Assembly: GCA_900314225.1 (NCBI GenBank)
Contig: OMUM01000001.1
Coordinates: 1-19,474, forward strand
Source of the DNA: an uncultured bacterium
GTDB taxonomy: Bacteria; Bacillota_I; Bacilli_A; RF39; UBA660
Length of the DNA: 19,474 nucleotides
Direction of reading: 5' to 3'
The notes beneath the pieces were generated by a model. It made no database searches. It was given only the letters and a program-made list of their open reading frames with translations, and was not told where the DNA came from. The translations under genes and the position numbers were made by a program. This document shows, one piece after another, positions 7,120-14,959 of this stretch (the stretch's first letter is position 1; the number at the start of each line of letters is the position of its first letter).

Positions 7120-10100
7120 TTATCTAGTATGTTTATTCTCTTCTTTCTCTTCTTGTTCTTCTTGATTTGATAGGAATTCCTTCATCATGTATGTTACTTC
7201 ATTTCCATACTTGCCATTTTTCATATTAGAACTCATAGTAGAAGAAACTTTATTAGCGAGAGCAACAGCTCCAGCGGAAGATAGCAAAGTAGTTAACATA
7301 TCACTTGGTAAACTTGATAATGCTTGAACATGCTCAGAAGAAAGTGTTGTTAATCCTTGAGCTAAGTTTGTAACATCAACAGCAGCCTGATTAGCATCTG
7401 ATATTGCAGTTGGATGATTAGCAATATATTGCATTGCTTCTTGAACACCATGTAAATCAAATTGTGGATGACTCGCTGCATAAGATTTTAATATATCTAA
7501 ATTAGAGCTTACAATTTGTGTAAGAGTAGACTGAGAAGATGAAGAAATATTTGCTAACTCTTGTAAAGCCTGTGAACTAGAAATTGTACCATTTGCATAT
7601 CTAGAAGCAACATCATTTATACTTGCATTAACTGAATCAAAGTTACTATTATAAAAAGTATGATTAGCAGAATCTATAGCATGATATTGAGCACCAAATC
7701 TCCAATTAGTCTGATCCATAGCTCCTCTTTCACTTACATTTGCACCATTAAGAACATCTTGATAACTTTGAGCTTTTTGTCCTTCAACAAAAGTGCCCCT
7801 TCTACCAGAGATATCATTTCCAACTTGATGAACATAATCCATTGTTGCATCATTATTGGCATTAACCCTATTAGCTTCGTCATTTTGTCTCTGTAAAATT
7901 CTATCTTCTTCGATTTGATGAACTCTTACAGCATTTATTGCACTAACTGTCGCAGATGTAACTGCTATTGTTGTAAATAAATCTCTTACAAAAGGATCAT
8001 CTCTATAATCAAATTCTTCAGCAAGTGGTGAGTAATACTTTTTCCCAGTACTTCTATTACCAAAAATACTATTACTTATTTCTGTATTACCAGAATACAA
8101 AGCTTCCAAAGTTACAAAATGATCAACTATAGCTTCACTATCTTTATTATCCTGAGCATTACGCAAAGCTTTTCCTTCTTTTGCAAGAGCAGCTTGTAAG
8201 TTATTGTCAAAATTATCTATTTTTGCAAATCTCTTACCAACATAACTTAATTTTGTTGAAACTGCTTTAAAGTCTTCATCTAATCCATGAATACCACCAG
8301 ATAATAAATTATTTGCTTCAACTCTATTTTTCTCAATTATATTTATTGCTTGAGCAGCGAAATCAATAAGTTGCTTTCTCCTGTTTTTAAGAACAATTAC
8401 CTGTTTAGAATTATTATTATTTGCAATCTTGTTTTCTAAAATATCAACTTCTTTTAATAAAGTAAATAATTTCTTATAATTTCCTTCTATTTCTGAATTT
8501 AATATTTGGACTTTTTTAATTCCATAATCTCTTAATTTAGCTTGAATTAAAGCATTAATTTGAACATTCATATCTGTTTTAAGTTGTGAACCACGATATT
8601 CATAAAATAATACGCTTAATTCTTCTTCAGTTAATTGATCAAGTCGTGCTTTAAATGTTTCCATAGTATTTTTAACATCGGGTGTAGTTAATAATTTTCC
8701 ACCAAGTTTAGTAAAGAAACTACCAATTGCTTTTATAGATGCCGGAACAAAATGTACAACATTATAAAGATAATTGCCAGAATGTAATTCATCCCTGAAA
8801 TTCTTAGAAACTTTTATATTACTTGCTAAATATCTTTTAGCATCTTTCTTACCAATATCTAAATCTTTAGTAAGTTTATAAATAATCTCTTCAACATGCG
8901 GTCTAGAATGCTTCTTTTCATGTTCAATATTAGGTCTAGGTTTTATAGGCTTATTCTTCTCTAAATCAGTTTTAGAAGATTTTTTATCAGTTCCTTGTTC
9001 TTTTATTGGAGTTGTAGTTTTAGAAGGAATACTATCGATTTTTTGATCATTAGTTGGTGTTGTATCTTTTAGTGGATTATCCTTTGAAATAACATCTGAT
9101 ACAGGTGTCATTTTCTTAGTATTTTTAACACTCTTCATTTCTATATTATAAGGAGAAATATCATTATCCTTATTTTTAGAAATCCTATCAACATCAGCTT
9201 TTGAAATTCTATAACACAATGCTCCATTTATAGTAACAGGATTTCCAATTTCTTTAGCATTAAATCTATTAAATGTATTTTTTCTAGCAAAATAATCTCC
9301 TGAATCGTTATCAATAAAAATAGTATACTTTTCAACTAGTCCCCTTGTCGTATTAAATTCATCTTTCTTACTAGGACTAATTTCTTTATATGGAATACCA
9401 GGCTTTGATGTATCTCCTAGTGGAACTGTTTCTTTCAACCATTGTTCATACTCTTGTCCTTTTGGCTCATCAATTCCATCACCAATAGCTGACAAAATTT
9501 GTTCTTCAGTATAACCAGGTGCCCATCTCAATTGTGTATTATCCATATCTGCAGGAGCACGAAGAGGAGTTTTAGTTAATTTCTTATCTACTACACCCTT
9601 ATTAACTCTTGAAGGTAAAGAGTCAGAATTTTGTCTCAACATATCTAAAGAATTATCCTTAACTTTAACATTTCTCGGCTTTTTGCTCAATAACATTTTT
9701 GTATCTAAATTATATAAAACTTCAATTGCATCTAAAACAGAAGTGCTTTTTTCTTTCTTTTGCTGTTCAGCAATTTCCTTAGTTATACTATTTTTTGCCT
9801 CTTTAATTTGTCTTTTCTGTTCATTTGTTCTTTCTTTATATGGAATATCAACTATATCAGCCAAATTCTTTCTAGCAAGAATAGCATTCATAATTCTTTT
9901 TTTGGATAAAGTAGAAGTTATTTCTTTATATTCATCATAAGATAAACCTAAAGCATTTGCATTAAAATAATCTCTTTTAATCTTACTTTGTTTTCTTTTT
10001 AAAGATGCTACTTGGTTTTTACAATTTTCAATTTTATCTTTTACTTTTTTAATATCTTCTTTTAATTTTTTTCTTTCTTTTTCATATTCTATATCAATTT

Positions 10101-10725
10101 TAGATAACTCATCTTGTGATAAAACATCAGACTTACGTTTAGCTCTAGCTTCATATAGTTTTCTAGATTCTTCATATAATAAAGCATATCGCTCTAAACT
10201 ACTTTTAAGAGATTTCTCTATATTAGAAATTTCAATTTCTATTTTATTTATTTCATCATTAAATCCATCAAAATCTGTACTTATTTTTTTCTCTAAATCA
10301 TTTAATTTTTCTTTTACTTCATTAATAATTTCGTCGTTTTCAATTGGAGAAGAATTTAATTGTTTTCTGACTTTTTTAATTTCATTTAATTCATCTTTTA
10401 ATTTCATTACATCTACATCTGTATTACTTAAATTACGTCTTTTTCTTTCAGATAGTAAATTATCTAATTGATTTATTAAATCATCATTTTCTTCCATTCC
10501 ATTTTCTTGATGAGCAACAAAATTCCATAATTCTTGAATTCTAGAATTAAGTTCTTCATCAGATAAATTAGATAAATTATCTTCAAAGTCTCTATTATTA
10601 TTTTTAGAGTTTAATTCAGTAATAATCATATCCCTAGCATTATGAAAAGCCATATCCCTTTTCTCTTCTAGAGAGCCCAATTCTTGTTCACTTAATTTCT
10701 TATTAATTATATTATCACTTTTCAT
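7120..10725 (-). CDS. uncharacterised large coiled-coil protein, about 1200 aa
   Basis: I do not recognise this protein. Residues given count from the preferred ATG at 10725 (1201 aa). Residues 10-340 are highly charged heptad-like helices (a long coiled coil). About 385-525 may be a small globular part with TQLRWAPGY and FIDNDSGDYFARKNTFNRFN. About 535-610 is a Pro/Thr/Lys-rich disordered linker. About 610-905 is again helical and charged. A weakly hydrophobic stretch lies near 915-935. The C-terminal 250 residues are rich in Ser, Ala, Asn and Gln, and the end is acidic. There is no signal peptide, P-loop or known catalytic motif. GGTGG lies seven bases before this ATG; a TTG six codons earlier has only a weak site. 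It is cotranscribed with the DUF1292 gene. A structural or scaffolding role is only a guess. Confidence 0.75.
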   Translation of the reverse strand: MKSDNIINKKLSEQELGSLEEKRDMAFHNARDMIITELNSKNNNRDFEDNLSNLSDEELNSRIQELWNFVAHQENGMEENDDLINQLDNLLSERKRRNLSNTDVDVMKLKDELNEIKKVRKQLNSSPIENDEIINEVKEKLNDLEKKISTDFDGFNDEINKIEIEISNIEKSLKSSLERYALLYEESRKLYEARAKRKSDVLSQDELSKIDIEYEKERKKLKEDIKKVKDKIENCKNQVASLKRKQSKIKRDYFNANALGLSYDEYKEITSTLSKKRIMNAILARKNLADIVDIPYKERTNEQKRQIKEAKNSITKEIAEQQKKEKSTSVLDAIEVLYNLDTKMLLSKKPRNVKVKDNSLDMLRQNSDSLPSRVNKGVVDKKLTKTPLRAPADMDNTQLRWAPGYTEEQILSAIGDGIDEPKGQEYEQWLKETVPLGDTSKPGIPYKEISPSKKDEFNTTRGLVEKYTIFIDNDSGDYFARKNTFNRFNAKEIGNPVTINGALCYRISKADVDRISKNKDNDISPYNIEMKSVKNTKKMTPVSDVISKDNPLKDTTPTNDQKIDSIPSKTTTPIKEQGTDKKSSKTDLEKNKPIKPRPNIEHEKKHSRPHVEEIIYKLTKDLDIGKKDAKRYLASNIKVSKNFRDELHSGNYLYNVVHFVPASIKAIGSFFTKLGGKLLTTPDVKNTMETFKARLDQLTEEELSVLFYEYRGSQLKTDMNVQINALIQAKLRDYGIKKVQILNSEIEGNYKKLFTLLKEVDILENKIANNNNSKQVIVLKNRRKQLIDFAAQAINIIEKNRVEANNLLSGGIHGLDEDFKAVSTKLSYVGKRFAKIDNFDNNLQAALAKEGKALRNAQDNKDSEAIVDHFVTLEALYSGNTEISNSIFGNRSTGKKYYSPLAEEFDYRDDPFVRDLFTTIAVTSATVSAINAVRVHQIEEDRILQRQNDEANRVNANNDATMDYVHQVGNDISGRRGTFVEGQKAQSYQDVLNGANVSERGAMDQTNWRFGAQYHAIDSANHTFYNSNFDSVNASINDVASRYANGTISSSQALQELANISSSSQSTLTQIVSSNLDILKSYAASHPQFDLHGVQEAMQYIANHPTAISDANQAAVDVTNLAQGLTTLSSEHVQALSSLPSDMLTTLLSSAGAVALANKVSSTMSSNMKNGKYGNEVTYMMKEFLSNQEEQEEKEENKHTR

Positions 10726-10739
10726 ACTCTCACCACCAA

Positions 10740-11015
10740 TCAACTATTACTCTCTCTATCAATTTGTTCCAAAACTTCATTTACCATAGCAAGCTCTCTC
10801 TCATCAGTTATGCTCTCTAAAGCTTCTTTTCCATCAAATGGACTATAACTAGAAACAAAAATATTTTTTCTACCATTTGATCCAATCGAATCATCAGTGT
10901 AACCAACATAAGACTTCATAGTATCTTCAGAGTCAAACGTAAATAGAATTTTATACTCAACCTTTTTACCATCTTTTTCAATAATAATTTTCTCATTATC
11001 AATATCAAAATCCAT
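10740..11015 (-). CDS. DUF1292 family protein
   Basis: This 91-residue acidic cytosolic protein matches the DUF1292 (YrzB-like) family by its pattern: an early charged strand, KVEYKILFTFDSEDTMKSYV (about 18-37), a YTDDS turn, NIFVSSYSP, and a C-terminal helix DERELAMVNEVLEQID. Family function is unknown. In many Firmicutes such genes sit near yrrK/ruvX and mltG-type genes; here it leads instead into the large coiled-coil gene, whose start lies within about 15 bases of its TGA. AGGAGAG about 8-10 bases before the ATG supports the start. Its promoter is just upstream. Confidence 0.8.
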   Translation of the reverse strand: MDFDIDNEKIIIEKDGKKVEYKILFTFDSEDTMKSYVGYTDDSIGSNGRKNIFVSSYSPFDGKEALESITDERELAMVNEVLEQIDRESNS

Positions 11016-11043
11016 TACTTAATTTCTCTCCTAACATATAAAA

Positions 11044-11072
11044 ATTTTAGCATTTGATAAAATAAAAGTCAA
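11044..11072 (-). promoter_or_regulatory. promoter of the DUF1292/coiled-coil operon
   Basis: On the minus strand TTGACT (11067-11072) and TAAAAT (11044-11049) are exactly 17 bases apart. No terminator hairpin is visible between the upstream gene and this promoter, so read-through from upstream may add to expression. Confidence 0.65.
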
Positions 11073-11076
11073 TTTA

Positions 11077-11697
11077 CTAGCTTTCAACTTTAACAATAAT
11101 ATTTTCTTTATTTTTAATACTATTTTTATTTTTAACGCTAATGTAATAAAAAACGTCTTCTTTAACATTACTTTTTAATTGTTCTTTTTGAATAATAGTA
11201 TTATTTTTATCAATCATCAAATTCTTATTATTATCATTCTTAGTAACTATGACATCAGAACTTGTATTATTAATAATATTTACACTATACTCTAATACAT
11301 CTTTATTAATTTTATTATCTTTATAATTTGAAACTCTGATTATATATTTATCTTCCAAATTTTCTGCATTAATTTGAACAATACTCTGTTGAGTTGCTTC
11401 AATTATAGGAATAACAATATTAGCATTCTTTATCTTTTTTTCTTCTTTACTCTTCTTAACAACCACTATACCAAGAACTATTACAACAAATAATAATAAC
11501 CCAAATATAAATTTTAAAATATTTTCTGTAGTTAATACTTTCTTTTTAGTATTTCTAGTATTTTTATTATTTTCTTTAGGAACCTTTTTATTATTAATTT
11601 TTCTTTTTTTAACTATTTTTTTATTAGTACTTTTCTCTTTATTAATACTTTTCCTACTTTTAACTTTTCTTGTCTTTCTTTGATTTCCTTCTTCCAT
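11077..11697 (-). CDS. single-pass membrane protein with a Lys/Arg-rich N-terminal tail
   Basis: The family of this 206-residue protein is not recognised. Residues 1-55 are extremely basic and low in complexity (runs such as KKIVKKRKINNKK), followed by one membrane helix at about 60-80 (FIFGLLLFVVIVLGIVVV) and a polar Asn/Lys/Ile-rich outer domain of about 120 residues that looks beta-rich. Positive residues before the helix predict the basic tail inside and the large domain outside. A tail of this kind could bind nucleic acid or acidic lipids, which is speculative. Its ATG overlaps the stop of the guanine deaminase gene (TAATG) and has AAGGAG about ten bases upstream, so translation is coupled. 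Confidence 0.65.
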   Translation of the reverse strand: MEEGNQRKTRKVKSRKSINKEKSTNKKIVKKRKINNKKVPKENNKNTRNTKKKVLTTENILKFIFGLLLFVVIVLGIVVVKKSKEEKKIKNANIVIPIIEATQQSIVQINAENLEDKYIIRVSNYKDNKINKDVLEYSVNIINNTSSDVIVTKNDNNKNLMIDKNNTIIQKEQLKSNVKEDVFYYISVKNKNSIKNKENIIVKVES

Positions 11698-12149
11698 TAG
11701 TACCTATCTCCTTTATAATTATTTAAAATAGAAACACATTTCAAATTTGTAACATTATATTCTTCTAAGATATTATTTTTCTTTTCTAGATAATCATATA
11801 TTTTTTTATCCTTAAAATTACATTTGTCAGCATCTTCACGGGTCGCTCCAAAATATACTTTTTTTATATTTGACCAAATAATAGCCGATAAACACATTGG
11901 ACAAGGTTCACAACTACTAAATATCGTATAGCCTGTTAAATCATGCGTTTTTAACTTTCTACAAGCCTCTCTTATCGCAACAATTTCGGCATGATTTGTT
12001 GGATCATTACTAGCTAAAACCATATTATGACATCTACTAATTATATTATAATCTTTATCTACAATAACAGCACCAAATGGTCCACCTTCACCTTTTTCTA
12101 CCCCTATTTCTGCTTCTTCAGCAGCCATATTTAAAAAATCCTCTATCAT
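11697..12149 (-). CDS. guaD: guanine deaminase (GuaD-like)
   Basis: This 150-residue enzyme closely follows the small Bacillus GuaD type of guanine deaminase, which converts guanine to xanthine plus ammonia. GGPFGAVIVDKD (22-33) leads into SNDPTNHAEIVAIREAC (47-63) with zinc ligand His53 and catalytic Glu55. SCEPCPMCLSAI (79-90) holds Cys83 and Cys86. The segment FGATREDADKCNFKDKKIYDYL also matches that subfamily. Length is normal. It is set between two membrane-protein genes and overlaps both by one base as TAATG, so the three are translationally coupled. No other purine salvage gene is in view. A related specificity cannot be excluded from sequence alone. Confidence 0.8.
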   Translation of the reverse strand: MIEDFLNMAAEEAEIGVEKGEGGPFGAVIVDKDYNIISRCHNMVLASNDPTNHAEIVAIREACRKLKTHDLTGYTIFSSCEPCPMCLSAIIWSNIKKVYFGATREDADKCNFKDKKIYDYLEKKNNILEEYNVTNLKCVSILNNYKGDRY

Positions 12150-13510
12150 TACCTCTTATATCTCTCCTTAATATTAGTAAACTGATTAGTCTTATTATTA
12201 ATCTGTTCTTCTGTTAAACTACTACTTAAAACAGCAGTAGAAACATCTTCATTTATTTTAACTTTTTTACTAATCTTATTACTTATTTTTATATCACCGC
12301 TTAAAACATTAATTAAATTATCTGTACGTTTAAAAGAAATAACCATTTCATTGCTATAACCATCCTTATTATAATTAATAAATTTTGAAAAAAAAACCAA
12401 ATTAATTGCTTTATTATCTTGATTAAATAATAAGTTAAAATTAAAACCATTAGAACTTTTATTATATTTGAAAGTACCAATATTTTTTTTATTACTATCT
12501 AGAAAATTTATACTAATATTTTTATTATTATAAGTAACTTTACCTATAAATTTAAGACTCTCATTACTTAGATAATAAATATCTCCACCATTATTACTTA
12601 TTTCATAACTTAAAGTTTCCTTACTTTTATTATTCAAATGAATAAGTTGATATTTTAATGGTTTATATAAAAATTTATTAACAAAAATATTTAAAACATA
12701 ACTTTCATTTTTTGGAACAAAGAACTTTTTATTACTAATTTTAGTTTTAGAAAAGTCTTTATCTATATTAGTTAAAATGCTATTAGCCAGATTATCATGT
12801 TTTAAATCATTTAATATGTTGTTTAATAAATTTCTTATAAAATTATCATCAATAGTCATACTTATTTGATAAACATTAACATCTTCATTATTAATTTTTT
12901 CAGTAACTTCATACTTTGTTATTTTATTTTCATTTAAATTATTTTTTAAACTATTAATTATAAAATTATATAAATAATCAACATTTTCTTTTGAAGTAAC
13001 ATCATTATTTAAATTTTCAAAATAGTTGCAACTTCCATCATTAACATAAGTATTTAATATATTTTCTAAGAAATAATATTTTGTTGAGTTTTCTACTAAA
13101 TATTTATTATTAAAAACTAATTCATTTCCAATAGTTCCCTTACTAGCAAAATATAGTTGCTTTGATGACTTATTTTGCATTAAATTATATGTCAATTTAG
13201 TATTATTTAAATTATTTATAATATTATATTTTTCTAAACTCTCTTGATCTATAGAATTTGCTAAATATTTCTCACTAGAAAATCCAAAAGAAGTTTCACC
13301 TTCAATTGAAAAATTATCACCGATTTCATATTTTTTATCTAAATTATAATAATTTATTAGTTTATTATTAATCTCATCTATAAAATTAGAAAAAATAGTT
13401 TTAGGTTTTGCCAAATTATTATAATAATATCCCTTATAAAATAAAAAAGATGCTAATATTATAAGAATTAAAATAATAACAAAACGTATTATAATTTTAA
13501 CTCTACTCAT
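12149..13510 (-). CDS. N-terminally membrane-anchored hypothetical protein, 453 aa
   Basis: I do not recognise this protein. It has one hydrophobic segment at about 6-25 (IIIRFVIILILIILASFLF), preceded by basic residues and without a lipobox Cys, so it is most likely an uncleaved signal anchor with about 425 residues outside the cell. The outer part is very rich in Asn, Lys, Ile and Tyr and alternates beta-strand-like stretches with Asn-rich loops. It has only one obvious Cys, in NDGSCNYFEN, and no catalytic motif. The architecture is reminiscent of lipid-carrier or cell-wall-associated domains, but nothing specific can be claimed. AGGGATG lies about eight bases before the ATG. It is the first gene of the operon that continues to guaD and the basic-tail membrane protein. 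Confidence 0.65.
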   Translation of the reverse strand: MSRVKIIIRFVIILILIILASFLFYKGYYYNNLAKPKTIFSNFIDEINNKLINYYNLDKKYEIGDNFSIEGETSFGFSSEKYLANSIDQESLEKYNIINNLNNTKLTYNLMQNKSSKQLYFASKGTIGNELVFNNKYLVENSTKYYFLENILNTYVNDGSCNYFENLNNDVTSKENVDYLYNFIINSLKNNLNENKITKYEVTEKINNEDVNVYQISMTIDDNFIRNLLNNILNDLKHDNLANSILTNIDKDFSKTKISNKKFFVPKNESYVLNIFVNKFLYKPLKYQLIHLNNKSKETLSYEISNNGGDIYYLSNESLKFIGKVTYNNKNISINFLDSNKKNIGTFKYNKSSNGFNFNLLFNQDNKAINLVFFSKFINYNKDGYSNEMVISFKRTDNLINVLSGDIKISNKISKKVKINEDVSTAVLSSSLTEEQINNKTNQFTNIKERYKR

Positions 13511-13535
13511 AATATCACATCCCTATCATAAAATG

Positions 13536-13564
13536 ATTATATCAAATATATCAAAAAGAAACAA
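13536..13564 (-). promoter_or_regulatory. promoter of the membrane protein/guaD operon
   Basis: On the minus strand a perfect extended -10, TGATATAAT (TATAAT at 13536-13541), lies 17 bases from TTGTTT (13559-13564). A second -35-like TTGACT at 13567-13572 could serve an overlapping, less well placed start. I see no hairpin terminator between the zinc-ribbon gene and this promoter. Confidence 0.6.
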
Positions 13565-13592
13565 TAAGTCAATCATAAGAAAAAGGACAATT

Positions 13593-13841
13593 TTATAATG
13601 CAAAATTACCCATACCAGAAATTAATATAATAAATAATAAAATAATTAGAAAACTTATTGGTAATAATATATTTAAAATGAATGAATTACTACTTAAATT
13701 AACTTCATCAGCTGATTGTTTTATTATTAAGTCTTCTTCTTTTTTTGATAAGTGAAAAAGCATTTTATTAACTTTAGTTCCACATTTAGAACAAAATAAA
13801 GCTTCATCATTTAATTTATTACCACATTTTACACAATACAT
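13593..13841 (-). CDS. small zinc-ribbon membrane protein
   Basis: This 82-residue protein starts with a zinc ribbon: Cys3-x2-Cys6 and Cys17-x2-Cys20 in MYCVKCGNK and LFCSKCGTK. A single hydrophobic helix follows near the C-terminus, about 53-76 (SFILNILLPISFLIILLFII). Proteins of this plan are common in Firmicutes and are generally uncharacterised; the zinc ribbon faces the cytosol if the ribbon end stays inside. AGGAG lies six bases before the ATG, and the gene follows the thioredoxin-like gene by eight bases, so it is the last member of the cvpA operon. Confidence 0.75.
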   Translation of the reverse strand: MYCVKCGNKLNDEALFCSKCGTKVNKMLFHLSKKEEDLIIKQSADEVNLSSNSFILNILLPISFLIILLFIILISGMGNFAL

Positions 13842-13849
13842 ATATACTC

Positions 13850-14152
13850 CTATTTATTTAGTTCTTTAAATAACTCATTTTTTGTTTTTATACCCAAAAT
13901 ATCTTTAGTAATCTTACCTCTTTCAAAAATTTTAATATCAGGAACAGTCGTAATATGATAAATTCTAGTTAAAGATAAGATTCTATCTAAATTAACTTTA
14001 ACCATTTCATATTCACTTAAATTATCTTTTTCTTCTTCTAATATTTCTCCAACTGATAAAGACGAATTATTCCATGGTGCATAAAAATAAACTAATACTT
14101 TATCATGAGTAATTATTTCATCAAATTCTCTTATATTTTTTATTTCTTGCAT
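13850..14152 (-). CDS. thioredoxin-fold protein lacking active-site cysteines
   Basis: This 100-residue protein has the thioredoxin layout: strand KVLVYFYAPW (18-27), long helix, strand MVKVNLD (50-56), helix IYHITTVP (64-71) with the conserved cis-proline Pro71, then strand DIKIF and the final Gly-rich turn and helix. The usual WCxxC site is replaced by Trp27-Asn-Asn-Ser-Ser31, and the protein contains no cysteine at all. It therefore cannot do thiol-disulfide exchange, and more likely acts as a binding or folding factor. There is no signal peptide. AGGAG lies seven bases before the ATG, and the stop of cvpA is eight bases upstream. Confidence 0.8.
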   Translation of the reverse strand: MQEIKNIREFDEIITHDKVLVYFYAPWNNSSLSVGEILEEEKDNLSEYEMVKVNLDRILSLTRIYHITTVPDIKIFERGKITKDILGIKTKNELFKELNK

Positions 14153-14160
14153 ATAATCTC

Positions 14161-14877
14161 CTAATATTTATTTAAAACACTATTTATATTTTTAACATCA
14201 TTTAGCTTATTTTGATTAATTAATTTTTCAATAGTATTTTTATCTATAACTTTATGTTTCAACATTATATCTAATGTTTTCAAATTAGCATCATTAGTAC
14301 TAATTTCTTTATTTGATACTTTAACTCCTAAATCATATATTTCTTCAACACTAGATGTAAAATTACTAGTATAACCTGATAATATTGGAGTATTATATAA
14401 TATTTTATTAATCATCGTACTTTCTGTAAATATAGAATAATTTCTTAAAGGGATCATTAAAACAATAAATACAGCAAATAAAACTATCCAACCCTTAATT
14501 ACAGAAACAATTCCACCTAATATTTTAGAAGGTATGATTAAAATAATTGTTAGATTTACTAATTTTTGTATAAATCTAGAAATTTTAATAATAAACTCAT
14601 AAATTGTTAATAATATACCAAATACTAAAATAAACCCAATTGCTTGATATATTAATATATTTATTACAGAAAAGCCATCAATTGTACCAGTAATATTAAA
14701 AAAAGGCAAAATTAAACATAAAAAGTTACCAACAATACCTTTTAAAGCAAAAGACAAAATAAAAACTAATATAATTCCAACTAAAGCAAATAATTCTCTA
14801 ATAACCCCATTTTTAAAACCAGTTATAAAAAACATAACCAATAACAATATTATACCAATATCAAAAACATTTAACAT
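14161..14877 (-). CDS. cvpA: CvpA family membrane protein
   Basis: This 238-residue protein carries the CvpA (colicin V production/ DedE-like) N-terminal signature: FDIGIILLLVMFFITGFKNG (5-24), then REL and a Gly-containing second helix. Four membrane segments are visible at about 5-20, 29-47, 70-97 and 120-145. The remaining 90 residues form a soluble, polar tail. In Gram-positive bacteria CvpA-like proteins are tied to envelope homeostasis; the exact activity is not settled. AAGGAG about eight bases before the ATG supports the start. It leads a three-gene operon and shares its upstream region with the divergent repeat-protein operon. Confidence 0.85.
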   Translation of the reverse strand: MLNVFDIGIILLLVMFFITGFKNGVIRELFALVGIILVFILSFALKGIVGNFLCLILPFFNITGTIDGFSVINILIYQAIGFILVFGILLTIYEFIIKISRFIQKLVNLTIILIIPSKILGGIVSVIKGWIVLFAVFIVLMIPLRNYSIFTESTMINKILYNTPILSGYTSNFTSSVEEIYDLGVKVSNKEISTNDANLKTLDIMLKHKVIDKNTIEKLINQNKLNDVKNINSVLNKY

Positions 14878-14905
14878 AGTTTACTCTCCTTTTTAATACA
14901 TATTA

Positions 14906-14911
14906 ATTATA
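14906..14911 (-). promoter_or_regulatory. -10 element for cvpA (divergent region)
   Basis: On the minus strand a perfect TATAAT lies about 30 bases before the cvpA ATG; a clear -35 is not seen at the expected spacing. Its promoter overlaps that of the plus-strand operon, so the two could interfere. Confidence 0.4.
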
Positions 14912-14929
14912 AACTAAATATTAGATTTA

Positions 14930-14938
14930 TGCTATAAT
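14930..14938 (+). promoter_or_regulatory. extended -10 promoter for the repeat-protein/rnhC operon
   Basis: TGCTATAAT is a perfect extended -10 (TG at 14930-14931, TATAAT at 14933-14938). There is no good -35, which extended -10 promoters can do without. The RNA would begin near 14945, very close to the ribosome site. Confidence 0.55.
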
Positions 14939-14945
14939 AATTTAC

Positions 14946-14950
14946 AGGTG
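14946..14950 (+). promoter_or_regulatory. ribosome binding site fixing the start of the first repeat protein
   Basis: AGGTG lies nine bases before the ATG at 14960. The in-frame GTG at 14948 is part of the site itself and the ATG at 14951 touches it, so 14960 is the likely start. Confidence 0.55.
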
Positions 14951-14959
14951 ATGTTTATT

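Noticed and set aside
7660..9940. Plus-strand open frames inside the large coiled-coil gene
   Set aside because: They are antisense to a continuous 1200-codon frame with promoter and terminator, and have hydrophobic, low-complexity translations typical of the reverse of Lys/Glu/Asn codons.
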